A stretch of 64,000 bases of DNA from Psychrobacillus sp032154225 (GTDB lineage Bacteria > Bacillota > Bacilli > Bacillales_A > Planococcaceae). The stretch's first letter is position 1; each line of letters starts with the position of its first letter. Position numbers and translations under genes: made by a program. The stretch spans positions 54,619 through 118,618 of the forward strand of contig NZ_JALDYF010000011.1 of NCBI RefSeq assembly GCF_032154225.1, given 5' to 3'. The notes beneath the pieces are model-generated. The model saw only the letters and a program-made list of their open reading frames with translations, made no database searches and was not told the origin of the DNA. Positions 17,383 to 24,534 of this stretch are shown one piece after another.

Positions 17383-17425
17383 AGTGATTTGGTTCACTGT
17401 TATGAAAACGCTTTGAAAATAGAAT
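17383..17425 (+). promoter_or_regulatory. Fnr/Crp-type operator and promoter of the ba3 oxidase operon
   Basis: AGTGATTTGGTTCACT (17383-17398) is a perfect AGTGA-N6-TCACT palindrome. A -10 (TAGAAT, 17420-17425) would put the transcription start near 17432, centring the box at about -41.5, the classical activating position. TGAAAACGCTTTGA at 17402 resembles a cre site with one mismatch. Confidence 0.6.
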
Positions 17426-17461
17426 AAGGGTAGGAACAAAAGAAGAAGGAGGGCTTCGGAG

Positions 17462-17584
17462 ATGAAAAAGAATAAGGATGAAGAATCGTTAAGAGGAACT
17501 TTGTTTTCCTCCATCGTTTTGGTAGGGGGAACGATCGTTTTTTGCATCGTATTATTGCTCGTGTTATACATGGATAGAATTTAA
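17462..17584 (+). CDS. Cytochrome c oxidase subunit IIa (ba3-type)
   Basis: 40 residues: a charged head (MKKNKDEESLRG) and a single membrane helix of about 22 residues, ending MDRI. An AAGGAGGG site lies ten bases before the ATG. Position immediately before subunits II and I, length and topology match the small subunit IIa of ba3-type haem-copper oxidases, which replaces the first helix of subunit II. It is too short for most gene finders. Confidence 0.8.
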   Translation: MKKNKDEESLRGTLFSSIVLVGGTIVFCIVLLLVLYMDRI

Positions 17585-17598
17585 GGAGGAGAAGGCAG

Positions 17599-18066
17599 AT
17601 GAAAATGCATCGTACGGAAGAAATATGGCTGATTATCGGAGTTGCAATTTTAGTTATTTCTATGGTCATAACCGGGTATCAAGCATTTGCATTGGAGATG
17701 GGACCACCAAGTGGAACGGAGTTAATCGATCCGCAGAAGGTAGATGAAACCGCTCCATTCGACAACACGGGTGTTTTTCAAACAGGTGATAATAAATATG
17801 AAGTGATCATGACATTGCAATTATTCTCTTTCACACCAAGTGAAATAGAAATACCAGCAGGGGCAGAGGTGACTTTTATCATGACATCAAAAGATGTTGT
17901 ACATGGATTTCAAGTTGCTAAAACGAATTTGAATGCAATGGTAATGCCTGGTCATATTCAAAAAATCACACAAAAGTTTGATGAACCTGGAGAATATTTA
18001 GTTTTATGTAATGAATATTGTGGTGCCGGCCATCAGATGATGAGCACAACAATTACAGTTAAATAG
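17599..18066 (+). CDS. Cytochrome c oxidase subunit II (ba3-type)
   Basis: 155 residues: one N-terminal membrane helix (about 10-30) and an extracellular cupredoxin domain. All CuA ligands are present: His102, Cys137, Cys141, His145 and Met148 (VLCNEYCGAGHQMM). It accepts electrons from cytochrome c and hands them to subunit I. The ribosome site AAGGAGGAG follows the subunit IIa stop directly, so IIa, II and I form one operon. Confidence 0.93.
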   Translation: MKMHRTEEIWLIIGVAILVISMVITGYQAFALEMGPPSGTELIDPQKVDETAPFDNTGVFQTGDNKYEVIMTLQLFSFTPSEIEIPAGAEVTFIMTSKDVVHGFQVAKTNLNAMVMPGHIQKITQKFDEPGEYLVLCNEYCGAGHQMMSTTITVK

Positions 18067-18083
18067 GGAAGGAGAATATTAAC

Positions 18084-19763
18084 ATGGGAGCGGAAGCAAA
18101 AGGTTCTATGAAAAACAAAGTAAATAATATGTTAGGTGCTAATCCAAAAGATGCACGTTTGTCGTTAACTCTTTTTGCAGTAGCATTTATCGCATTTTTT
18201 CTCGGAGGAACGCTAGGGTTACTCCAAGGACTTAACCGCGCGGGATTACTAGAATTGCCAGCATGGCTGAATTATTATCAAATACTTACAGCACACGGGG
18301 TTTTATTAGTTCTCGTATTTAGTACGACATTTACAATCGGGTATTTCTACGCAGCACTTTCCCATACACTTGGTGGACTTCTTCCGAAAGTAAGGAAGAT
18401 GGGCTGGATTGCTTTTGGATTAATGGTAATCGGAGTTGTGTTTGCAACCGTAACGATTGTGATGGGTGACGCATCTGTCATGTACTCGTTTTACCCTCCG
18501 ATGGCTGCATCCCCTTGGTTTTATGTAGGTTTAGTATTTCTTGTTATTGGTATTTGGACATCGGCGTTCGGGGCATTTATCAACGTAGCAGATTGGCGTA
18601 AAAAACATAAAGGGAAGCATATTCCATTGCTTGCATTTTTTGCAGTCGGCGTATTCGTCCTACTATTTTTCGGAAGCTTTGGTGTAACAGCAGAAGTGTT
18701 AATGATTATTCCATGGGCTTTTGGATGGACAGATACGATTAACGTTATGTTAAGTAGAACACTGTTTTGGAGCTTCGGGCATACGCTCGTAAATATTTGG
18801 TATTTGACAGCAGTATCAACTTGGTATGTAGCAGTTCCGAGAATTATCGGCGGTAAATTGTTCAGTGATTCATTAGCTCGCTTAGTCGTGATTATGTTAG
18901 TTGTGTTAAATATTACAGGTGGATTTCACCATCAAATTGTTGACCCAGGTATTACAGAAAGTATCAAATTCATGCACGTATTTATGAGTCTATCAATAGG
19001 TTTTCCTTCATTAATGACAGCTTTTGCGATGTTTGCGGTATTTGAACGCACTGGCAGAAGAAAAGGTGCAAAAGGATTGCTTGGTTGGTTTAAAGTATTG
19101 CCTTGGGGAGATGTTCGCTTCCTTGCGCCAGTTATTGCGATGTTTGCGTTTATTCCAGCGGGAGCAGGTGGAATTGCCCAAACAAACAATCAATTAAATC
19201 AAGTCGTGCATAACTCATTATGGATTGTAGGCCACTTCCACTTAACATTAGGAGTGACAGTTGTCTTATCCTTCTTCGGGGTTGCATATTGGTTAATACC
19301 GTTTTTAACAAAACGTGTGCTTACTCCAGCAATCAATAAATTAGGTGTGATTCAGACAATTATCTGGACAATAGGAATGATATTCATGTCTGGGTCCATG
19401 CATATGGTTGGACTGATTGGTTCACCAAGAAGAACTTCTTATTCAACATACGGGGATAATGCTACAGCGTTAAGTTGGGACCCATACTTAATATTCTTAG
19501 CAATCGGCGGAACACTATTAATGATTGGTGTTGTCTTAATGGTCTACATCGTTTTCTACCTTATGTTTAAAGCACCAAAAGGAGAAACAGAATTCCCACT
19601 TGCAGAGTCAGAAGACGATGCTGCACCAACACCAAAATGGACAGAGCGATGGACATTATGGATTGTGTTAATGATAATAGTCGTATCAATGGCATACGTA
19701 ATTCCTGTTGTGGACATGATTATTAATGCACCACCAGGCTCTCCACCTTTTAGAACTTGGTAG
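18084..19763 (+). CDS. Cytochrome c oxidase subunit I (ba3-type)
   Basis: 559 residues and about 13 membrane helices. Haem and CuB ligands are visible as AHGVLLVLVF, FGHTLVNIWYL, HHQIVDPG and VGHFHLTLGVT. It lacks the A-type PESTF-like helix VI motif, in keeping with B-family (ba3) enzymes that have high oxygen affinity. It reduces O2 to water and pumps protons in the cytoplasmic membrane. A hairpin follows, so SCO and the next gene may be expressed at a lower level. Confidence 0.93.
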   Translation: MGAEAKGSMKNKVNNMLGANPKDARLSLTLFAVAFIAFFLGGTLGLLQGLNRAGLLELPAWLNYYQILTAHGVLLVLVFSTTFTIGYFYAALSHTLGGLLPKVRKMGWIAFGLMVIGVVFATVTIVMGDASVMYSFYPPMAASPWFYVGLVFLVIGIWTSAFGAFINVADWRKKHKGKHIPLLAFFAVGVFVLLFFGSFGVTAEVLMIIPWAFGWTDTINVMLSRTLFWSFGHTLVNIWYLTAVSTWYVAVPRIIGGKLFSDSLARLVVIMLVVLNITGGFHHQIVDPGITESIKFMHVFMSLSIGFPSLMTAFAMFAVFERTGRRKGAKGLLGWFKVLPWGDVRFLAPVIAMFAFIPAGAGGIAQTNNQLNQVVHNSLWIVGHFHLTLGVTVVLSFFGVAYWLIPFLTKRVLTPAINKLGVIQTIIWTIGMIFMSGSMHMVGLIGSPRRTSYSTYGDNATALSWDPYLIFLAIGGTLLMIGVVLMVYIVFYLMFKAPKGETEFPLAESEDDAAPTPKWTERWTLWIVLMIIVVSMAYVIPVVDMIINAPPGSPPFRTW

Positions 19764-19775
19764 CATACAACACTC

Positions 19776-19812
19776 GGAGATAGTCTGATAGAAAGACTAT
19801 CTCCTTCTATTT
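19776..19812 (+). terminator. Hairpin between oxidase subunit I and SCO genes
   Basis: GGAGATAGTCT, seven-base loop, AGACTATCTCC; the following sequence has only a short T-rich stretch, so this is a weak or attenuating terminator, or an mRNA end stabiliser. Confidence 0.6.
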
Positions 19813-19834
19813 CAAAGCATAGGACGTGATTTGT

Positions 19835-20467
19835 ATGATTCAAAATAAGCCAAATAAAATAGCGATTTTTCTTGTAATTCTATTTGGAGTTTCCTTGCTT
19901 TTTGTTGGTACGGATGGTTTTACAGCTTATACAGCCGAAACTGCCAGGGTCAATAAACTAATGAAGGAAAATCCAGTGTTCCCAGAAGTAACGCTGGAGG
20001 ATAGCAAAGGGAGAGTGTATCCATTTTCAGAGTTTAAAGGGAAATATGTGCTTCTTACATTTATTTACACAGCTTGTACAGAAGTTTGCCCACAGCTAGA
20101 ACTGAATTTATCCGAAGTATATAATCAAATTCCACAAAAATATATTGGAGAAGATATTCTCTTTTTAAGCATAAGCTTTGATCCAACGAAAGATGATCCA
20201 GAAACACTAGAAAGATATCGCTATTATTTTGATAGTGATGGAGAAACTTGGAGAATGGCGAGAATTACGAATGAAGCAGAATTGACGAATTTATTGAAAG
20301 AGTTTGGCGTTATTGTCATACCAGATGAAAATGGAAATTTTCAGCATAACTCTGCTTTCTATTTAGTAGATCCTAATGGCATTTTAGTAGAGGTGATGGA
20401 CTATAAAAAAATAGATGAAGCGGCGAATAAAGTGACATCTATTGTAGAAGAGAAAGTAGGGGAGTAG
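19835..20467 (+). CDS. SCO1/SenC family copper chaperone
   Basis: 210 residues from ATG at 19835, preceded by AGGACGTGAT at proper spacing. An N-terminal membrane anchor (about 10-27) is followed by a thioredoxin fold with the copper motif CTEVC (Cys81, Cys85) and a distal His in FQHNSAFYLVD. SCO proteins deliver or reduce copper at the CuA site, here of the adjacent ba3 subunit II. Confidence 0.9.
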   Translation: MIQNKPNKIAIFLVILFGVSLLFVGTDGFTAYTAETARVNKLMKENPVFPEVTLEDSKGRVYPFSEFKGKYVLLTFIYTACTEVCPQLELNLSEVYNQIPQKYIGEDILFLSISFDPTKDDPETLERYRYYFDSDGETWRMARITNEAELTNLLKEFGVIVIPDENGNFQHNSAFYLVDPNGILVEVMDYKKIDEAANKVTSIVEEKVGE

Positions 20468-20470
20468 CAT

Positions 20471-21028
20471 ATGAGGCAACCATTGTATGGACTCACTCTT
20501 TATATTTTCTTAATGTTACCGCCAGTTGCAACGCTAGCGGAGTCAGTAATGGCGATTCATATGCATATGCAAATGCCGTTATTCGTAATCGTTGGCGTAT
20601 TAATGGCTACTTTTTTTCAACGACGATTTTCACGTTTGTTTGCAATATGGAATGGCAACGGGATACCAGGAATTATTCTTTTTATGATAATCGTTATTTA
20701 TTGGATGCTTCCGCGCACGATGGATGAGGCATTGACTATACAGAAAATCGAATTATTTAAGTTTGTTAGTTTACCATTTTTAGCTGGTGTTCCTTTGCGA
20801 GATAGTTGGCCAAAGCTTGGGGTTATTGGGAAGAATATTATTTTTGTTCTATTAAGCGTGTTATTTAGTAGTATGGCGTGGTTGTATATAATGACACCAA
20901 TCCAGCTTTGTAATAATTATTTAATTATTGAACAAAAAACACTAGGATGGGGATTTGTTTTTCAAGCAGCTGGTATTTTTATCTATTTTGCAATGGCGTT
21001 GTTTATAGATAAGTCCGATTATGAATGA
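20471..21028 (+). CDS. Polytopic membrane protein of the ba3 operon
   Basis: 185 residues with about five membrane segments and a notable AIHMHMQMPLF motif near residue 30 (two His, three Met), which could bind copper or haem. The gene starts three bases after the SCO stop. I do not recognise a named family; its place after SCO and the Met/His cluster suggest copper handling or oxidase assembly, comparable with CtaG-type factors. That role is inference. Confidence 0.7.
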   Translation: MRQPLYGLTLYIFLMLPPVATLAESVMAIHMHMQMPLFVIVGVLMATFFQRRFSRLFAIWNGNGIPGIILFMIIVIYWMLPRTMDEALTIQKIELFKFVSLPFLAGVPLRDSWPKLGVIGKNIIFVLLSVLFSSMAWLYIMTPIQLCNNYLIIEQKTLGWGFVFQAAGIFIYFAMALFIDKSDYE

Positions 21029-21031
21029 AGA

Positions 21032-21060
21032 ACCGCCAAATTTATCTTTGGCGGTTTTCG
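21032..21060 (+). terminator. Terminator of the ba3 operon
   Basis: AACCGCCAAA, six-base loop, TTTGGCGGTT followed by TTC and a T-rich tail. Confidence 0.8.
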
Positions 21061-21159
21061 TGTTGGATGGAATATGGTTGATTTACCTGAGCATTCATTC
21101 AATCAAAAAAACTCATTGGAAGAAGTAAATCCTTTTCCAACAAGCCCTTCCCAACTACT

Positions 21160-21447
21160 TTACAGCAGTTCCTTCGCTCGGTCACTCATATTTCCTGGAT
21201 TCCATGCAGGGTCCCAAACGACATTTACTTCAACCTCTCCGACACCTTCTACCTGACTGACACGGTGCTTTACTCCGTTTGTAATATTATCATGCATTGG
21301 GCAGCCGGGAGTTGTTAATGTCATGATGATCACTACATTATTACTCGCATCTGCACGAACATCATACACTAAACCTAAATCTACAATATTAATCCCTAAT
21401 TCGGGGTCCACGACATCATATAACGATTGTTTTACTAGCGATTCCAA
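21160..21447 (-). CDS. MIP18/SufT-like (DUF59) metal-sulfur cluster assembly factor
   Basis: 95 residues with the family pattern DPELGINIVDLGLVYDV, then MTLTTPGCPMHD with the conserved Cys near residue 49, and WDPAWNPGNMSDRAKELL. Relatives help mature Fe-S proteins (SufT, Cia2, PaaD). As the last gene of a leftward operon with DUF2249 proteins and an oxidase-like membrane protein, it could serve Fe-S loading of the nearby radical SAM enzyme; this is inference. Confidence 0.88.
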   Translation of the reverse strand: MESLVKQSLYDVVDPELGINIVDLGLVYDVRADASNNVVIIMTLTTPGCPMHDNITNGVKHRVSQVEGVGEVEVNVVWDPAWNPGNMSDRAKELL

Positions 21448-21468
21448 TTATAAAACTCCTTTTCTGTA

Positions 21469-22716
21469 TCAATGAAATAAAATACGAACAATAGAACTAG
21501 CGTAAGCGAGTGAAGTGATTGCTAATAATGCCTGGAAAAAGAAAACAAGCATACTGATTTGAACGAGCGCACCAGCAGTTAAACCGGTGATGCCAACGAT
21601 AAAAAGTATAAATAATAGTACGCTCCACTTTTCATTGAACATATCTTTTAAATTAGGAACTTGTTCTTTACCGATTTTATCGGCGTATTTAAATGTCCAC
21701 CAAAGGAAAGGAACGATTTTATATAAATAACCTAAAATACTAAATATAATCCAGCTCATCACATAAAGAAATATTAACCAGCTCCAAATAGTCAAATGAT
21801 TGACTGCAAATAAGCTAAGCATGAATGCAATGAAGTGAATGATCAAACCATTTACGATAGCTAGAAGGGAAAACATAAACGGCTTGTCGAGTCTCTTTTT
21901 CAATCGTTTCGATAAAATATCTTTCATATCTAAAACAAAAAAAGTAAATCCACAAAATAATAATAGCCAACCACCGGTGCGTAGTGTAGTATCCTGCATC
22001 CCAAAAGAGACGATTACTACGAGCAAACCAACTAAGTAAGAAAAGAATGCTAATTTCGCCCATTTCATCGAAAAGCCATGTGCAAGGCTAAACATAGGAA
22101 CTAGTTTATACGAAAAACCAAAAATAAGAAGCGTAAACCAACCAGCAACTCCTAGAGTAATATGAGAAGTTAAAATCGTGTTATGGCTACTAATTCCACC
22201 ATATGCAATATTCCATGCCAATAAAAACCCAGCTAAAATAGTAAGAAAAAAGCAAGTAATTGCGGCAAGAACGAAATAGGTAATGATATTTTTCTTTTTC
22301 TGCTTTCCAATAGTTAATGCCATTTGGAAAATGAACAGGACCATTCCGATAATCGTTAAAATTCCTCCGTAAACAGCGATGTCAGGCTTAATTCCTAATA
22401 ATAGCGAAAGTGATGTAATTCCAACTAATGTAAAGCTAAACTGAATAGCTCCTAGTTTTTGACTCCAAATAGGTGTTAAAAAAGCGACCGGAACTAACTG
22501 ATACATAGCTCCCATCGCAATCATTGCCGCAAAACCTAAAAGAAGGAAGTGTGCCCCCATCCAAATAGTTGGTAGCCTAAACTGGCTATCGATTAATAGA
22601 TTGCTATGAAAAAGGAGCAAAAATTGTGCTGCAACAAATGCTAGTAAGGCGTATAAAATAAAAGCTAATGGTAGTTTAATATTCGTGTTTGATTGGAAAT
22701 TTGTATTTATTATCAA
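21469..22716 (-). CDS. Haem-copper oxidase subunit I-like membrane protein
   Basis: 415 residues from a TTG start at 22716, one base past the stop of the upstream gene and after GGTGAT. About twelve helices. Three spaced segments end in the same pattern: GAMYQLVP, GFSYKLVP and GYLYKIVP; the first two are preceded by His in MGAHFLLLGF and TSHITLGVAGW. They resemble the GHFHLTLGV...GVAYWLIP helix of the ba3 subunit I at 18084. It may bind haem or take part in electron transfer, but a full CuB ligand set is not seen. The family is unnamed to me; NnrS-like is an alternative. Confidence 0.6.
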   Translation of the reverse strand: MIINTNFQSNTNIKLPLAFILYALLAFVAAQFLLLFHSNLLIDSQFRLPTIWMGAHFLLLGFAAMIAMGAMYQLVPVAFLTPIWSQKLGAIQFSFTLVGITSLSLLLGIKPDIAVYGGILTIIGMVLFIFQMALTIGKQKKKNIITYFVLAAITCFFLTILAGFLLAWNIAYGGISSHNTILTSHITLGVAGWFTLLIFGFSYKLVPMFSLAHGFSMKWAKLAFFSYLVGLLVVIVSFGMQDTTLRTGGWLLLFCGFTFFVLDMKDILSKRLKKRLDKPFMFSLLAIVNGLIIHFIAFMLSLFAVNHLTIWSWLIFLYVMSWIIFSILGYLYKIVPFLWWTFKYADKIGKEQVPNLKDMFNEKWSVLLFILFIVGITGLTAGALVQISMLVFFFQALLAITSLAYASSIVRILFH

Positions 22717-22717
22717 C

Positions 22718-22933
22718 TTAATCACCAGACTTTGTAATTGTAATTTTAAAACTGCCGTCCTCAAGCTCCTCTGTTTCATGGGCGTATCCAAGATCATTTA
22801 GTTCTTCATATAAAAACATCGGTCTGCGGTCATTAATGATTGCTATTTTTTCTCCTATGCTCATTAAATCTAGTCTTTTTAAAGTGCGCATCATTGGTTG
22901 TGGTGGCTCTAATCCACGATTATCTAATATCAT
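22718..22933 (-). CDS. DUF2249 domain protein
   Basis: 71 residues from ATG at 22933, overlapping the stop of the upstream DUF2249 gene (ATGA), so translation is coupled. Pattern: LDNRGLEPPQPMMRTLKRLD, then a strand and DRRPMFLYEELNDLGY, typical of DUF2249, a TusA-like alpha-beta fold. The Cys of TusA is absent. Function unknown; such genes often accompany respiratory or nitrogen-oxide genes. Confidence 0.8.
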   Translation of the reverse strand: MILDNRGLEPPQPMMRTLKRLDLMSIGEKIAIINDRRPMFLYEELNDLGYAHETEELEDGSFKITITKSGD

Positions 22934-23178
22934 GCTTCTACATCTCTTTTCTTTGAGTAAGTTACTTTCCAATGTTTTTTTTCTATTTTTTCCGTTTCAT
23001 ATTGAAACCCTTTTCTCCCTAAAACCTTATGCAATGGTGTCGGGTTAAACGGGGCATGTAACACAAAAACTTGGTCCTTTTCTAGCGTTTTAACAACGCC
23101 CATAATTTTATCAAAAGGTTCTTTTTTTAATAATAAATCTTCTCGTACATCTAACTCGATTATCGCTTGTTTTTGCAT
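22930..23178 (-). CDS. DUF2249 domain protein
   Basis: 82 residues. Core pattern IELDVREDLLLKKEPFDKIM, VFVLHAPFNPTPLHKVLGRKGF agrees with DUF2249. It is the first gene of the leftward operon and lies 58 bp from an Fnr-type box at 23237-23252. Ribosome site AAAGGTGGGAATG. Role unknown; probably a partner of the second DUF2249 protein encoded just after it. Confidence 0.85.
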   Translation of the reverse strand: MQKQAIIELDVREDLLLKKEPFDKIMGVVKTLEKDQVFVLHAPFNPTPLHKVLGRKGFQYETEKIEKKHWKVTYSKKRDVEA

Positions 23179-23236
23179 AAAACATTCCCACCTTTCATCT
23201 AATACCTATATGATAATCATTTTCAATTAGAGGTGC

Positions 23237-23252
23237 AGTGATTTGCATCACT
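23237..23252 (-). promoter_or_regulatory. Fnr/Crp-type operator before the DUF2249 operon
   Basis: AGTGATTTGCATCACT is a perfect AGTGA-N6-TCACT palindrome and shares 14 of 16 bases with the box at 17383. It lies 58 bp before the first DUF2249 ATG. Confidence 0.65.
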
Positions 23253-23258
23253 AAAATG

Positions 23259-23289
23259 AAAAAAAGCATACCAGTAGTTGGTATGCTTC
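23259..23289 (-). terminator. Terminator of the Crp/Fnr regulator gene
   Basis: Minus strand reads AAGCATACC, eight-base loop, GGTATGCTT, T run. Confidence 0.85.
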
Positions 23290-23298
23290 CATTCAAAG

Positions 23299-23991
23299 TT
23301 AAAATAACTCTTCCTTTAATTTGTCGATATGTAAAACAATATTCCCAATTGAATCTGTATATAATAGGTCTTTCTTTTTAAGATAAGTAAGCGTTCTACT
23401 AACTGTTTCACGACTGGAGCCTATCATATTAGCTAAATCCCGATTCGTAAAGTGCGTAGTAATACTAAACTCTGTGTCGTTAACTTTCTTTCCATGATTT
23501 TTGGCTAAGCGAATTAAAAGTAAAATAATTTGTTCATACGTATTGTGCAAAATTTTCTCTTCTAGCCGATTTTGTAAATCGACGAGTTTATCTCCTAAAA
23601 TGCGAAATATTTTCACGCAAACTTCTGGATTTGTAACTAAGAACTCTTCAAACAATTGAATGGGTATATATATTAATAATGCATCCTCTGACACTTGGGC
23701 ATGTGCAGGATAATTCCCTTTTCGAAAAAAGCCCATATGTGGAAACATATCACCTTGTTGAAGCACATTAACAATTTGTTCTTTTCCTTGCATATCTGTT
23801 CGATATATTTTTATCTGTCCTTGATGAATGAAGTACACATTTGTCAATGGATCATCTTGCATAAATATATGCGTACCTTGCCGATACATACGGTTTTTTG
23901 CTAATTGAACAATTGGTTTAATTTCTGAGTCTGTTAGATCCTTAAACAAAGGAAATCGTTGAAGGAGCTCTTGCACAGATCCTGGATTCAT
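23299..23991 (-). CDS. Crp/Fnr family transcriptional regulator
   Basis: 230 residues from ATG at 23991, eight bases after AAAGGG. Residues 15-125 form the cyclic-nucleotide-binding type barrel (HIFMQDDPLTNVYFIHQGQIKIY), then the dimer helix, then an HTH_Crp domain with TNRDLANMIGSSRETVSRTL. The cysteine cluster needed for an Fnr Fe-S centre is not seen; the only Cys is in EVCVKI. The signal is thus unclear (redox, NO or a small molecule). Boxes for this family lie in its own promoter and before three neighbouring units, which marks it as the local regulator. Confidence 0.92.
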   Translation of the reverse strand: MNPGSVQELLQRFPLFKDLTDSEIKPIVQLAKNRMYRQGTHIFMQDDPLTNVYFIHQGQIKIYRTDMQGKEQIVNVLQQGDMFPHMGFFRKGNYPAHAQVSEDALLIYIPIQLFEEFLVTNPEVCVKIFRILGDKLVDLQNRLEEKILHNTYEQIILLLIRLAKNHGKKVNDTEFSITTHFTNRDLANMIGSSRETVSRTLTYLKKKDLLYTDSIGNIVLHIDKLKEELF

Positions 23992-24057
23992 GGAGAACAC
24001 CCTTTCTATCGTTAAAAGCTCGTCTTATTAATATTACTTGAAAATTAGTAGAGAGAG

Positions 24058-24098
24058 TATGATTTTAATCACACAACTTGTATGTGATTGAAATCATA
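24058..24098. promoter_or_regulatory. Two mirrored Fnr/Crp-type boxes in a divergent promoter
   Basis: TATGATTTTAATCACA (24058-24073) and TGTGATTGAAATCATA (24083-24098) are mirror images, 25 bp apart centre to centre. A leftward -10 (TAATAT, 24036-24031) puts box 1 at about -41.5 of the regulator gene. A rightward promoter (TTTGAG, 16 bp, TATGAT ending 24148) puts box 2 near -64 of the DUF2249 gene. Confidence 0.6.
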
Positions 24099-24191
24099 CT
24101 TTTTTTGTGCGCTTCCTCACTTTGAGATGACCGTATTAGCAGTATGATGAGGATGTCAAAGAAACATAATAATTTTAGGAGGGAATAGTAG

Positions 24192-24431
24192 ATGAGTGAC
24201 ATTCAATTTACCGTTAAACTGTTTGCACCTGATATTGCACCAAAAATTAGACATCCTCGTATTTTTGAAGCTTTTGAAAGTTTAAACGCTGGAGAATTTT
24301 TAGAGCTTACAAATGATCATGATCCAAAACCTTTACAATATCAATTTATGATAGAAAGAGAAGGAACATTTACTTGGGATTATCTCGAAAATGGACCTGA
24401 ACTTTGGCGCGTTGCGATAGGAAAAAAATAG
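24192..24431 (+). CDS. DUF2249 domain protein (third copy)
   Basis: 79 residues with APDIAPKIRHPRIFEAFESL, a GEFLELTNDHDPKPLQYQF strand-loop and a final ELWRVAIGKK, the DUF2249 pattern. AGGAGGGAA precedes the ATG. It is divergent from the Crp/Fnr gene and lies before the radical SAM gene, separated from it by a short repeat. Function unknown. Confidence 0.85.
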   Translation: MSDIQFTVKLFAPDIAPKIRHPRIFEAFESLNAGEFLELTNDHDPKPLQYQFMIEREGTFTWDYLENGPELWRVAIGKK

Positions 24432-24438
24432 GTCCTTT

Positions 24439-24507
24439 AGGTCCCTGTGTCTGACACAACTTCAAAACTAGTCTGAATTGTATTCAAATTGTGTCTGTCA
24501 TAGGGAT
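24439..24507. repeat. GTCCCTGTGTC repeat, full-length copy
   Basis: Begins GGTCCCTGTGTCTGACACAA, ends GTGTCTGTCATAGGGAT, with imperfect inverted ends and a CTGAATTG centre. Related copies at 17285, 25651, 27130 and 27791. Confidence 0.7.
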
Positions 24508-24534
24508 ACTTATATTTCACTATGGAGGGATCAT

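Noticed and set aside
21074..21256. Plus-strand 60-codon frame after the ba3 operon terminator
   Set aside because: No ribosome site and it runs antisense into the SufT-like gene.
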